A stretch of 64,000 nt of DNA from Stenopsyche tienmushanensis (taxonomy: Eukaryota; Arthropoda; Insecta; Trichoptera; Stenopsychidae): positions 1-64,000 of the forward strand of contig WACJ01000069.1 of assembly GCA_008973525.1 (NCBI GenBank). Reading direction: 5' to 3'. Positions 1 to 10,810 of this stretch are shown piece after piece (position 1 is the stretch's first letter; each line of letters starts with the position of its first letter). The translations under genes were made by a program, and so were the position numbers. The notes under the pieces were generated by a model. It was not told the origin of the DNA, made no database searches, and saw only the letters and a program-made list of their open reading frames with translations.

Positions 1-810
1 ATTCTAATACAACTGATAGTTAAGGTAATATTCTAGCTAATTATGTTCCTTTTATCTGTGAAATGTAAGGTGAAAATGTGGATAATGAATAAGTGTTAAT
101 GCTGTAAATGATAAGACATGTTTGATATGGCGTAAAATAAAAACGTAAATTCAACAGGCAAGTTAACCTCTTATTAAGCCTCATCCGAGACATTGGAATT
201 CTGTTCATATATTACAATTGTAAATTTCAACTTGAATAAAATACGACCGACGACCACAAAAGTTGTATAGTTCTTATAAAAACGAAAATAAGACTGCAAT
301 ATGACTTATCACCTAACCGCACATTAATTCAACACTAAATGTTGATAATACCATGGCAGACTACCAGGGAGATATCAAAATGATATATTAAAAAATAGGT
401 GTACATTTTTCATTGCAGATAAAATTTTCAGCGATATAATATTTATAATTAATGATAAGGAAAAAATGGAGATAATGATAATTCATATTGAGAGTCAGGG
501 GTTTCCAAATCTAAGATTGAGAGCCAGTTATTAATTTTAGTTTTGATCGCAGTTAATCAATTTTACAGTATAAATTAGTGATGCCGAAAATATGATACGG
601 GCGCCGAAGATAACACACATCGATCGTTTGGAGTTTTAAGACAATATCTGGACTCGTGTTTTTTTATTTGAGAATCTGGAAAGGAATCATTCAAAGAATG
701 CGGCTACAAACAGGAAATTTGGAGAAATTCAAACTGATTACTGGACACATTAATCTTTTGAACTCAAACGTCTAGATATATTGGATATTTTTTATCTATG
801 GAATTAAGTC
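1..810. other. AT-rich, no recognised gene
   Basis: I see no coding-like frame, splice pattern or repeat shared with the rest of the window here. It is probably intronic or intergenic DNA. Confidence 0.5.
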
Positions 811-1100
811 ATCATCATCATTATCAACGCTCACCCAGTGGGTCTCCCGAATGAACGTATTGATGAACGCTTTCGCGACCGTCTTGATAGAGAATGTAAG
901 AGGTTTGTAAAGACTGAGTAGTTTTCTTTGAGAGACAGTGGAAAATTACTCTAGACGACCTTTTTGATTCTACTGGAAAGGGCTTTCTGGAGTGCAGAGT
1001 CCAGTTCCTCCTTTCCTCGCTAGGGCGTTGCCGGGCTAGGGTGAAGACATACGTGACAATCAAGTGCATCTCGGATTTGCTCCTACACCAACTGAGGGTG
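811..1100 (-). repeat. Non-LTR retroelement 3' end, copy 1 (family F)
   Basis: This segment matches 7065-7335 over about 260 bases and 44825-44940 over a shorter stretch. On the minus strand it ends in a short (GAT)n run (plus-strand CATCATCATCAT near 812), the kind of microsatellite tail that terminates RTE/CR1-like insect retrotransposons. Only the 3' untranslated end is present; no reverse transcriptase is visible. The 81-residue minus-strand frame here is not conserved as protein between copies. The clade is an inference from the tail. Confidence 0.55.
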
Positions 1101-1870
1101 TCTCCCTGTCCTCATACAACTTACCCAAGTGAATTCGAGACCGAGTGGTTTCGTATTTCAGGTTGACCCTCTCAGTTCGGCGATTTCAAAACAATAAAGA
1201 AAGCAACGGAAGACAATGATTTTAGCGTTGCAAAGTGAAGTTCTTCATATGTCTTTCCTCAAGGCCGTCTATTTGGTGTTCTTCTTGTCCTGGTTTTGTT
1301 CCTAAAGCTTCTTGGTTCCGAACTAGTAAGGTTCATCATGCTCTATGTTGTTGGGGAGAATCGACTAGCTTTTAAGAGGTTAGGCAGTGTTAATCAAATT
1401 GAATTAGCTAGGGGTAATAATGTTGCATCTAAGTAATCGAACGCGAAATAAGTAAGAATTAGGCGGTTGGACCGCTAGCATAGTTGTGCAAGCTTGTCTT
1501 CTGATCTCAGTATTCTTACGTTTATGTGACAATAGAAAATAACTTACCCAATACATTTTTCACAAAATGTATTGTTATACGTTTATTTTACACATGTGTT
1601 CTGTCACCAATATAAAAATGCAAATCCTGGTGCCTGCATATAAAAATCAAATTGTGCCCTGATATATCCATGGAATTAACTAAAAGTAGGTTATTTGTTC
1701 GCAGCAGGTATAAAATTACAATTTAAAATGAGTCTTTGTAGAACTATGTCCTCGTGAATAACTTGTACATTGTTGAAGTGATTTGATTGCAGGTTTTTAA
1801 GTGCGAAAGTGATAATGTTTCGTTTCTAGTTTATTCCTATTACATCATGTTGACGAATATCAACCCAATA
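1101..1870. other. Unassigned spacer
   Basis: Nothing is recognised. The first 100 bases may still belong to the family F repeat, because the similarity to the 7.3 kb copy fades gradually. Confidence 0.4.
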
Positions 1871-1879
1871 CAGCTTTTT

Positions 1880-2005
1880 CAATATAACTGGGAGTGTCGG
1901 AGAAGTAGACGAAAACGTCACACATCTGGGCCTGAATAATTGGAGGGAAGAGGCACAGGGCAAACAGAAATGGCAAAATGTCGGTGGCTGGGTCCTCGTA
2001 TACAG
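1880..2005 (+). pseudogene. Reverse transcriptase C-terminal fragment, decayed
   Basis: The stretch is clearly similar in nucleotides to 9195-9290. It covers the part that there encodes the GNWREEAQDRRKWRQ motif at the C-terminal end of a non-LTR retrotransposon ORF2. Here the frame is broken by stops and indels ('LNNWREEAQGKQKWQN' can still be read). It is a short dead copy of the same family, on the same strand. Confidence 0.6.
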
Positions 2006-2009
2006 ATGT

Positions 2010-3000
2010 GTGAACCATATAAAGTAGAAGTAGTATAATAAATCCATTATTATTTTAAAAATATATTATAACCTGTTTTGTTATTCTATTACTGTGAGCA
2101 TTATTATTAAATTAACTGAAAATGGCGAGATACACACATAAAAATTCTTTGGAACACAAAAGGTCATCCTGAAAAATCCCGTGATGAATTCATTTACAAT
2201 GAACATATTGTTGCTAGACCGTATTATCAAATATAACAATATTATGGATTTTTTTAGTTGTAACATGACTGTCGAGTTAAGTTACGTTTGACACACCAAC
2301 CTCATAAGGATCACTGTCACAGGAATAAATTATTGCACTGCCTGAAGGAAACAATTTTCCATCTTTACTGAATATGATGACCTCGATAAAATAAAGTACA
2401 TAGGAAGATATAATAGATATTTGTAGGGATAAGCATATTACTTTGGATGGGATCAATAACGGAATTATGAAAAGATCATTATTTTATATATTTTGATTAT
2501 TGTTGCAAAACAATACATAATGTGATTGACGTCCCTAATTGTCACAATATTAACGTTTTCCAGAAATAGAAAAATCGGAGCAAACTTAATCTGAAAAGAG
2601 CTATAAAAAAAACCTAACATCTAAGATTTAATATAAAGCAAGCACAATGTTGCGGGATCTTTTTTGCAACACATTATAAAATGAATAATATTTTATCAGC
2701 TATTTTTTCTATAAAATGTTTGACATTTTACGACGAATTTAGTTGCTCAATTATTTAAGCGATGTGTCATATTTTAAATTGATTTCTATGATATTCTGAT
2801 CAATACAATTTTACTTGTGCGAACGTTTAAAATTAAACCTCTGAGATCAACGGTTATACATATTTAGTTAATAAACGTATATGAAAACAAAAACATTAGC
2901 TTAAGGTTTTTCAAACATAAATATGTGATTACAGCAAAGGATGAACTTAAAGAACCTTGTATCGGATGAACAATATTTTAATATTGACGATTTCATAATT
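2010..3000. other. AT-rich, no recognised feature
   Basis: Two minus-strand frames of 61-73 residues occur here, but they are rich in I, F, Y and L as expected by chance in AT-rich DNA. They have no domain signature. Confidence 0.45.
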
Positions 3001-3006
3001 TAAGAG

Positions 3007-3350
3007 CTTGTCAGTTTACTTCTGAAGGAGTAAATTTTGCAAAGGAGTGGTGGTACTCGGCTAATGACGCTGCTCCAGAACAGTCAAGGGGGAATAACAA
3101 AATTGGTTAACGATAAGAATGATGCGAGTATCTTAATTACCAAAACGATTTCAGTTATAACTAAATTTTATGACGGGTAAAAGATTCTTTAAAATACGAT
3201 TTTTCGTTGAATAGTAAGTATGAACATTTACGAATTTCTATTAAAAAAAAATTAGAAATATATTGAGAATGTTTAGACGTGTAGGGGGTACTTTTACGGT
3301 ACGACTTTGCCATCGATGCACGAGTGTATGATGAGACGTGAGACACACGT
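3007..3350. repeat. Dispersed repeat A, copy 1
   Basis: This is a direct-orientation match to 5331-5710. It begins with an ACTTCTGAAG..AGTAAATTTTGC block and ends near the GACTTTGCCATCGATGCA block. The 5.3-kb copy carries about 90 extra bases near 5463-5550, while this one carries a different insertion near 3210-3260. No coding capacity or inverted termini are evident, and the repeat class is unknown. Confidence 0.7.
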
Positions 3351-3359
3351 ATTCATCTC

Positions 3360-4440
3360 ATGATTTCTGGTCCGTTAGCGTTAATAGGTTAATGATATTC
3401 AATAGAAAAGCATGATATTCATAAAATATGGTTATAAAAATAAAACGTGGTAACAGAATCCCCCGAATTAAAAAACCACAAATATAGGAAGTTATCAAAG
3501 TAATTAAAATAATTAAGGGATACTATATCTATGATTTCCAATTTATTATGTAATATTAGCTACTCGTCATAAAAATTGAGATGATAAGGGTTACGCTACT
3601 AAAAATATCAAACATCAATCAAACGCACGTTTGTATTGATACGAAGCAAAAATGTATTAGAAGCAATATTAAAATTGCTCTTTTGATCGTGAATATTATT
3701 ACCAACTATGCAGCAATATGAAAATATTTGAATCGTCATTATTTGACACACAGTTCAAAGTTTCGAATTCTTACTCGTTATCGTCCATTTATATGGATAA
3801 TCCAGTTTTTTCTTCAATATCCATACAGCAATTTATCGTAAGAAATCACAAACTTCACAGAGTCAGTCACAGTCTTAAATGTCCATGGAATATTTCTGTT
3901 AAGCGCAACTTCTGAGGTACAGAAACCACAATAGTTCTATATTAGCATCAGGTATTGCGCGAAAATCTACTTTGAAAACGATAAAAACATTTAAAAATCG
4001 AAAACTAAAAGACTTTTGATTATTCGTGTGTCATGGTTAGACACAGGTTTGTAGTGTGACTAAAATAGCTGAGCTGTCCGAAGCACGTTTAGTTGTCACT
4101 GAACAGAATCTATTTTTAAAATACTATAAATATTGTATACTTTTCAATTGGAAACGATTATTTCAATTTTGTTAATTATATAATTTCATACATACCAGAT
4201 ATAATGTTACAAATGCTAAGATTTATTTATGAAAAATATATGCATCAGTAAAAATAGTATGCCTCATGCCATAGCGAATGTATTTTTAGATTTGCAGTTT
4301 GATGAGATATTTCATTACATAATTTAAATTTTGATAAATAGTAATTATTTTGAATAAATATATGTAAAAATCGTATGACAAGCTAAAAGCAAAGCACAGT
4401 AATCTTGGGAAATTGCAAGCCTATCAGATTTCGATTTTCT
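3360..4440. other. AT-rich spacer
   Basis: A 65-residue plus-strand frame at 3718-3915 has an ATG but no recognised domain, no splice signals and low-complexity AT-driven composition. I treat it as chance. Confidence 0.4.
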
Positions 4441-4442
4441 AC

Positions 4443-4530
4443 ATTCAAGAAGAGATTTCTGCAAAGGAGTAGTGATACTTGGATGATGACGCCACCCCCG
4501 ATCTCCCATGAGGTGTCATCACATCAGCAG
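4443..4530. repeat. Dispersed repeat A, fragment
   Basis: An AAGAGATTTCTGCAAAGGAG-type block followed by a GATGACGCCACCCC block resembles positions 20-80 of repeat A at 3007 and 5331. The rest of the repeat is not recognisable, so this is a truncated or strongly diverged third copy. Confidence 0.4.
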
Positions 4531-5111
4531 CCAACTGTTAAAATAGCGGCAGATTGTATAGTTTTAAGCTATCTACGATATAATAAATTTAATTTACATT
4601 ATCCTTCCGCCATATATTGAATCAGGTTCAAAACTTTTACGACTCTTAACATATCTTACATAGATAACCATGAATAGAGATTTCAATGTGTAGCTTTATA
4701 ATTTAAGCGGCCCAGTCGTATATTGATGCACAATAGGACACGTTTACCCATTCTAAAAGTAGAGATAGAACTCGATTTAGCATAATCATTAATGCATACA
4801 AAGACTACACAGTTTAGAGCCATAAATGTGTTTTATACTTCAGCATTATAATCACATTAAGGTATATCTCAATGCTATTATCTGATGTGAAATATAAAAA
4901 TTGGATAATTGGTAATTTCTCTAGCCCTGCAATATTTACCCTGACCATGTTGTATTGGATGGTTAGGGCTTTATCAATATTTCAATGATAAACAACACAA
5001 TTAACATTTCATTATTTGCATTGCAATGTATGTGGTATGTTTTTTCCCTTGGCACATTTAAAAACATAATATTAAATCATAATATCCCAGTATTGTTAAT
5101 TAATATTCAGC

Positions 5112-5200
5112 TTAACCCTTTCAAACCGGATAACATACACACTACGCTCTAATGTAAATCCACTTTTCCGTCAGCTCCGCCGCAGCGTGTTACAAGCTTG
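5112..5200 (+). repeat. piggyBac-like terminus (TTAA-CCCTTTCAAACC)
   Basis: A TTAA tetranucleotide is followed directly by CCCTTTCAAACCGG, resembling the ends of the TTAA-flanked elements at 40011 and 33544 (CCCTTTG..). No matching opposite end was found, so this is a lone terminus or a chance match. Confidence 0.3.
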
Positions 5201-5330
5201 ATAATGAGCCAGGTTCAATAAATGAACTTTTACACTGTTGATAGCAATCTGATCTGCTTTCTGTTGTTCAGCTATTTTTGCCTATTAATGTGTTGTGAAA
5301 ATAAAAGGACAGGGTTACCGTGCAAGTCCT

Positions 5331-5710
5331 GCCACTTTACTTCTGAAGAAGTAAATTTTGCAAAGGAGTGGTGTTAATCGGCTTAATGACGCCACTCCAG
5401 AACAGTCAAGGGGGAATAACAAAATTGGTCAACGATAAGAATTATGCGAGATCTTAATTATCAAAACAAACGCCTGCTCTCAAGACAACACAAACGAAAG
5501 TCGTCATATCTCTGTTGAAAGAGCTTAATAATTTATCGGATGATAGCGATTTCAGTTAATTATACCTAAATTTTATGACGGTTAAAAGATTCTTTAAAAT
5601 ACGAAATAAAAAATATATTGACAATGTTTAGACGTGTAGGGATACTTTTAACAGCACGACTTTGCCATCGATGCATGAACGTATGAGACGCAAGACACCC
5701 GTCTAATACG
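5331..5710. repeat. Dispersed repeat A, copy 2
   Basis: This is the second copy of the repeat at 3007-3350, in the same orientation and about 2.3 kb away. It matches through most of its length and is interrupted by an insertion of about 90 bases (5463-5550) absent from the first copy. Confidence 0.7.
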
Positions 5711-5907
5711 TCTTAATAGTAATTTTCTTGCAGTTATTTTACAATGATGTTGATGTCGATGAAATAATATTTATCTAAATATTAACAACCTAAACCTAAA
5801 CTGAGCAAAATCAATTTACAGCATTTGGTTGAATAATGTTGTAAATTTTTATGCTATAATATATCAACTGTATACCTGTTTTTTTTTTGCGAATTGGGGA
5901 GTAATAT

Positions 5908-6101
5908 TTAATTGTTGGTATTATAATCATGATAATACCTGCTATGTCTGGATCTCTTGCTATGGTGTGTTGGTTCTAGTGATGCGGGTGTTGGTGCCGA
6001 TACTGTCGTCAATGGGGAAGGTGCGGGGGAAGGTGCACCGCTCCGCTGCCTTTTGCTGCAGCGAGGCATCCCTCCCGATCGGATGTAACTGAATGCCGCC
6101 G
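5908..6101 (-). CDS. Candidate host terminal exon, unknown protein
   Basis: On the minus strand a strong acceptor (TTTTTTTCCAG, 6102-6112) is followed by an open frame of 63 codons ending in TAA at 5908-5910. Upstream of the acceptor the same frame closes with a stop at 6121-6123 and has no ATG before it, so splicing is the natural reading. The intron would be in phase 1. The peptide starts AAFSYIRSGGMPRCSKRQRS, continues through an Ala/Pro/Ser/Thr-rich middle and ends in a His/Tyr/Asn-rich tail (RHSRYYHDYNTNN). GC content is far above the surroundings. I recognise no domain; a low-complexity C-terminal tail of a larger protein is the likeliest meaning. An island inside an unknown transposon is the alternative. 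Confidence 0.45.
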
Positions 6102-6275
6102 CTGGAAAAAAATGTTCACATTAACAATCAATACCAATTATTCAGGATGCGTTTAAAATAAGGACAAATCATCTGCTACTATGTAACACAGAGTTCAAGT
6201 ATAAAATAGTTGCGGATAGTCAGGGTGAGTCAGTTCAATTTCAGAATTATTCATGAGTCAGTTCTGAGCGAGTCT

Positions 6276-6443
6276 TCAAAGTTTTAAGTTATGTCTTGGG
6301 GCTGCAGGAAGACCTGGTCTTTCTGCTGGCTTCTCCAATCTCATAACTGTGGTCTTTATTTTGGCATAATAATAAAGACCTGGAGCAAATGGTTGTATTT
6401 TCTTTGCCCCTGTTTTCCTCCTATGTGGACCTCTTCTATGAAT
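6276..6443 (-). other. Coding-like open frame without start
   Basis: This minus-strand frame of 55 residues lies between two stops, about 175 bases upstream of the candidate exon at 5908-6101. It is rich in Arg, Lys and Pro and contains EKPAERPGLPAAPRHN. Part of it overlaps a 10-bp inverted repeat (GGTCTTTATT / AATAAAGACC, 6350-6380), which could equally mark a mobile element. No clear donor or acceptor bounds it. It may be an exon of the same gene or a transposon scrap. Confidence 0.25.
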
Positions 6444-6509
6444 TCAATAGTTAATCGACTCAGCAAGGTCATCTGTTTGGAAGTTACATTATCTACGTAA
6501 CACTACTAT

Positions 6510-6930
6510 AATTTAATCAGAGGAAAGATTATTAATGACTTAATTGATGACACAAGGTAGATACAATTATAAAAATGTATTGATGACTGAAAATGAAAAT
6601 CTGAGGCGAATTGCATGTTTAAATTTTTTGTAAATATCAAATCCTGACAATGAGAAATATTTTCTGATTGATTTACGCCAGATTTTCATTGGTTTGCTGA
6701 TTCTAAAAAATTAAGCAGTCAAACAATAAATGAAGTCAGACGGCGGTTATGAAAGACTCATTTGCAACAATAAAAATTTAAAATCATGATCATTTTACAA
6801 GACGCTTACAGATCCTCTCTTGTTTCATACTAATTATAACATACATGGATACGCCTCAGTTGGTGAAAGAGCAAATCCAAGATGGATTTTCGCGTCATGT
6901 AGGATTTCATCTTAGCCCAACAACAGCGTC
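6510..6930. other. AT-rich spacer
   Basis: No gene, repeat match or structured element is visible here. Confidence 0.4.
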
Positions 6931-6934
6931 TCCG

Positions 6935-7335
6935 TGAGGAAAGGGGGGACTGGACTCCTTGTGATCCATTCACAAGAAGGGGTTACATCCATTTCGTCTG
7001 TATCATACATTCACCTCCTCATTCGCTCGATATTGAAGGTAGCATTACAACTGAGTTTCATTTCGAACGCTCACCCAGCGGGTCTCCTGAATGAACGTAT
7101 TGATGAACTCTTTCGCAACCGTCTCGATAGAGAATGTGAGAGGTTTGTGAAGACTGAGTAGTTTTCTTCGAGAGACAGTGGAAAACTACTCTAGACGACC
7201 TTTTTGATTCTATTGGAAAGGGCTTTCTGGAGTGCAGAGTTCAGACCCTCCTTTCCTCGCTGGGGCGTTGCCGGGCTAGGGTTGAGACGTATGGGACGCT
7301 TAAGTGCATCTCTGATTCGCTTCTACATCGGGCGA
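6935..7335 (-). repeat. Non-LTR retroelement 3' end, copy 2 (family F)
   Basis: This is the longest of three family F copies. Positions 7065-7335 match 835-1080. Positions 6950-7160 match 44730-44935, including the block GTTACATCCATTTCGTCTG and the CGCTCACCCAGCGGGTCTCC block. No coding region is retained. The three copies differ in where they are truncated, as expected for independent insertions or decay. Confidence 0.6.
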
Positions 7336-7539
7336 TTTCGAGAATTAAGTCTATATAAAATTAAATTAATGTTTAAAATAAAATATAACATTACATTACA
7401 TAGCTTGGCATTCACTAAAACAGTTGAAATACATTTGAGGTGTTTTTGGACAATATTTTGGAAGCCGTTTTTACATTTATTCTTGCTTCCCGGTGATCAA
7501 GAATTTGTCTTTCTTTGCTAATAATAAAAGAGTCCCACT

Positions 7540-7665
7540 GTTGCGTATTTCTATAACGACTTACAAATCTCAATCTTACTACAGTCTTTCTATAATCTCA
7601 TCCAGATGTCAACTGTCCAAATATTTTTCGAGATTAGCCTTGAAATTTGAATGCCTGGCCTTGTC
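7540..7665. repeat. Dispersed repeat K, copy 1
   Basis: This block is similar to 23995-24115. Shared landmarks are TATAACGACTTRCAAAT, CCAGATG.CAACTGTC and AAATATYTTTCGAGAT. The second copy sits inside a TIR-bounded element at 23923-24271, so this is probably a fragment of that element. Confidence 0.55.
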
Positions 7666-7849
7666 GGTTCACAGAAGCCTTTTTTATGTGGCTATGGTTT
7701 ATTTTCTATCACAGTAAATGGGATGAAAAATCCAAATGATGCTGTGTACAAACATAGTAAAGATAGTACAAATCTATCACAGAACGGCAATATATTTTTG
7801 ATCTATCGATTTTGGACAAGGTTGTTTATAGGCATTTGAAAGAAACTAA

Positions 7850-8270
7850 TAAATAATGTATTAAAAAACAACATCAAAGACACAAACATGAAATTAATTC
7901 TAGGTATACAAAAATCCACTATATTTTATTCATAAGTCAAAATGCATCTTGCATCATGGACGTGCTTATTGTTTACGTACATAAATTTACAGCCGGAATC
8001 GATCTATTATTTTCTGGTAGTATTTATGTTGATTTCAAAATCTCTGTTGATGTCAGTCGACAAATAAACAATTGTGTCATTACACGACAAGTCATGTCGA
8101 TATAAGGATCTTAACGTTACTTTATCCACGGGTGATTGTCTTAATTGAAGATAATGAGGGAAAATGCGGTATGATATTACATGATGATAAAAATAACAAT
8201 TGTTTTGGTGCATGACGGATTTTAAATCAAATCTTTGATTCAGCTATGAATTAATAGTTTTTTGATAAAT
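7850..8270. other. AT-rich spacer
   Basis: A 68-residue minus-strand frame lies at 8007-8213 without recognised motifs. No repeat matches were found. Confidence 0.35.
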
Positions 8271-8276
8271 TTATAC

Positions 8277-8350
8277 AGTAAGACCTTGCTTATCGCAGTA
8301 GTTACGTTCCAATAAGATTTGGTGCTGAACGACATAATGTGGATAAGCGA
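8277..8350 (+). repeat. Tigger/pogo-like end with internal inverted repeat
   Basis: CAGTAAGACCTTGCTTATCG at 8277 is followed by a 'GTTACGTTCCAATAAG' stretch and then GTGGATAAGCGAAAT. CTTATCG/GATAAGC is inverted within the block. This layout resembles the terminal regions of Tigger-type elements (CAGT.. start next to TA). Only one end is present. Confidence 0.35.
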
Positions 8351-8366
8351 AATAGAACAGAGATTA

Positions 8367-8680
8367 CAGTAGACCCGCAGTAATCTGACAACGAATTGTC
8401 CAATTTGTAGACTATAGTGTATTGCCCCCAACCCCTTGTAGTCCGGAACATTTTGGAAAGGAGTGTTTGTAATCCGAAAAATTATGAAAATGTTGAGATA
8501 TACATGGACAATACAAGGTTTCATATTGATGTCATAAACACAACAATGGTCATAGCAGTTATAAAAAATAACTTGTTACTGTCATTAAACGTATTCCATG
8601 ATTTTATGAAGCGTTTTAACTATCCCTTGCAAGCTATAGTCTTCTTTTTTGTTATCTCCTTGTAAAACAAATTTGCTTTC
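8367..8680 (+). repeat. pogo/Tigger-like MITE L, copy 1
   Basis: The element starts TA|CAGTAGACCCGCAGTAATC. Its interior matches 49670-49940 in the same orientation (shared CCCCCAACC.CTTGTA.TCC, GTCATAGCAGTTATAAAAAA, TATCCCTTGC.AGCT blocks). The 49.6-kb copy ends in GGTCTGCTA, the inverse of the CAGTAGACC start, which suggests terminal inverted repeats with TA target duplication. There is no transposase, so it is non-autonomous. Confidence 0.55.
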
Positions 8681-8861
8681 AAGGACAATATGGGCCCAGA
8701 AATAGGTCTGTGCCTGTTTCTTTTCTGACGAAATTACATATACAAAGCTTCTTCTGCCTCTGGATTCTTTTGCCTGGCCCACAATCAATGGCAGAGACAA
8801 CTATTGAATGTTCTCGTAGTTCTTTTTCCGCGAGTAACATAGGCAGTCTCATATATAAAGA

Positions 8862-9060
8862 TCAATGTTTGTTTGTCCGTATTTAATGCGCTTCCATACC
8901 GTTCATCCGATTGCTATAAAACTTTGTCAACTTACTGTTTACACTTGCGGGAATAACATAGGACATAGTAAAAATATTGTATGGATGCACTATGTTGGCG
9001 CATGTTGGTCCGGTGAAATGAAGTTTGGGCTATGGGGACGGAGAGAGAAAAGATGTGTGT
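8862..9060 (+). repeat. Dispersed repeat G, copy 1
   Basis: This matches the reverse complement of about 53800-54000 over some 190 bases. It encodes MFVCPYLMRFHTV.PIA.KLCQL in both copies. Peptides of this type are frequent in insect repeat-derived predictions, but the element class is not evident here. The frame runs on by chance into the retroelement fragment downstream, so the predicted 145-residue ORF is a chimera rather than a gene. Confidence 0.55.
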
Positions 9061-9084
9061 GCAAAACCCGCCGTCTCCATCGGG

Positions 9085-9310
9085 CAGGTCATAGTGGCAC
9101 GGATGCCATCACACCGAGTCTCCCAAGCCGACTTCCAACCGAGTGGCAGCAGACCCGTCAAAAGACCTCGGCTACGCTGGGCTTGTCAAATAGAAAAAGA
9201 CGCCGCACGTCTGGGCCTAGGCAATTGGAGGGAGGAGGCCCAGGACAGACGAAAATGGCGACAAGCTTTATCGGTGGCCGGGGCTCTCTCTTAGGGCTAT
9301 AGGCGCCACC
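9085..9310 (+). pseudogene. Non-LTR retrotransposon ORF2 C-terminus
   Basis: The reading frame contains SRPVKRPRLRWACQIEKDAA followed by ARLGLGNWREEAQDRRKWRQ and a stop shortly after. This G-R-P..RW....DA..LG..NWRE.AQDR.KWR pattern is the standard C-terminal tail of non-LTR retrotransposon polyproteins (RTE/CR1/Jockey-like), downstream of the reverse transcriptase. The polymerase itself is absent, so this is a 5'-truncated insertion. A decayed relative lies at 1880-2005. The 3' border is near the CACCACAAGAAAAAG stretch at 9308. Confidence 0.75.
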
Positions 9311-9439
9311 ACAAGAAAAAGAAATGTTTGTAACTTGAACCACATTGAAGTATGAGCTCTAATCTCTGCTGTCGACAGTTTATTTTCCTCCCTCTTCTCT
9401 TCCTTCCGCTCCCGACAGAGCCTCCTTTAGTAGACGGTG

Positions 9440-10140
9440 TTGTTGTTCATGCAATTAATTCAGCTCGTCGACGCTGAGGTCCTTGCTATGTTCTATAACA
9501 AGTTCTTTGATGTTAAATTGATTTACCTTGAAGCCTTGTTCTAAAACCACCTCAGACCATAACTTTCTCCACGCAGAGTCCAGTGTTTTCTTGAGACACC
9601 TTGTTATGCTGCATCGATGAGTTTCAGGCACCTTACGATATCGAGGTGGTTTTTTCCAAATCTGTCGTAGGGTAAACTGCGTGCCCTCGGTAACATCGAA
9701 GCAGAGTTTGAAAACCTCTTCGTGCATGGGCTGCAGGATAGTTGTGTAGACAATTTTTATTAAACTAAGCTCTTCCAAAATATTATCCTAAACTCTCTCG
9801 GTATGGGTATTATTCATAATTAGCATGGCTTTCAGAGGAAGATTATTATCTAGCAGGTATTTTTTATCTCAGGACCAGCAGCAGAGTCTATCCATTCAGT
9901 AAACAGCTTTTCATCAGTCCATGTCCTACTGTTTAACCTCCACATAACAGGCAGCCTGCCCTTTTGCACTTTGCACCTCTTGAACGCTTGCTGGTTCTCC
10001 GAAGAGTAAACAAGAAGAGGTTTATATTCACGTTGTCATTCGAATTTGTACAAAAGAGTGTCATATGGTCTTTCATCGGTATATGGCCTGGTAACATGGT
10101 CCAACGCGGCGGAATAGACTGGTGCTGCATAACCACGCGT
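9440..10140 (-). pseudogene. Tigger/pogo-type DDE transposase, decayed
   Basis: Translating the minus strand in shifting frames gives the landmarks of a Tigger (pogo clade, Tc1/mariner superfamily) transposase in order. From 10090 downward these are LPGHIPMKDHMTLFCTNSND (compare family P-G-x-K-x-x-K-D-R-x-T-x-L), then AFKRCKVQKGRLPVMWRLNS and RTWTDEKLFTEWID, then a stretch matching the LI.NN catalytic strand with stops, then ILQPMHEEVFK (the family's ILQPMDQGVI motif) and TLDSAWRKLWSE near the C-terminus. Several frameshifts and stops (for example around 9830-9870) show it is dead. The N-terminal DNA-binding half and the terminal repeats are not seen. Confidence 0.8.
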
Positions 10141-10199
10141 CTGCTGTATATTGCCTTTTCCCTTCCTTTGCCTTTTCTCCATTGGTTTTAATCAATCAG

Positions 10200-10740
10200 T
10201 AGTCGGAATGTCTGCTGCATATAACAAGCTTAAAAATTTGGTATTGTGTCTTGATCCATTGGTTGGATTGATAGTCTTGTAGCATTATTAATCAAAAGTA
10301 AAGCTTTTGGTTTATAAATTTGCATTAGTGTTTAACAGATGGGCCAAAATGTCCAGTAAAACAATTCTGGATACTTTTTATAGTAATTCAAGATCATATA
10401 TATTATATAGAAACATTTATAATATCGAAATGTGTAATATATAAAGAAAATTAAGGCATAAATGATTTTTGTTTTGATTGTTAATTGGTTATGCAAATTT
10501 GAATTATTTTAAGAGATATAATTAAAAAAATGGACCCGAAATATTTGGATTGTTGAAGCAATGTACATTTAAAATATTCTTATTGTTAATGTTATTTGTA
10601 GGTTAGAATATTATCGAGACTCATTGATTTGTGGTTCTTGTCATTTATGTATGTTGTATTTGCATATGGATAAATTCATAGTGTATATATCAATTGGATA
10701 AATCAGGAATTATACAGGATTGACGTTGTTTACTTTTTTA
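10200..10740. other. AT-rich spacer
   Basis: No repeat match or coding-like frame was found. It lies just upstream of the exon candidate at 10756 and could hold its promoter or 5' leader. Confidence 0.35.
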
Positions 10741-10755
10741 TATTGGAAAGTCAAG

Positions 10756-10810
10756 ATGTCAGATGGAGAGGAAGTGTTTAAATTAGATGATGATTTGGGG
10801 GCCCTTCAAG
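10756..10810 (+). CDS. Candidate first coding exon
   Basis: An ATG in good context (AAGATGT) opens 18 codons reading MSDGEEVFKLDDDLGALQ. These run straight into a textbook splice donor, CTTCAAG|GTGAGT, at 10810/10811 (phase 1). Read through, the frame stops within five codons, as expected at an exon-intron border. The acidic peptide is typical of the N-terminus of a cytoplasmic or nuclear protein, but I do not recognise it. No partner exon could be assigned with confidence. Confidence 0.35.

Noticed and set aside
8865..9302. 145-residue plus-strand ORF as a gene
   Set aside because: The first half is dispersed repeat G (also at 53.8-54.0 kb) and the second half is an out-of-frame reading of the retrotransposon C-terminus. 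It is a chimera of two mobile fragments.
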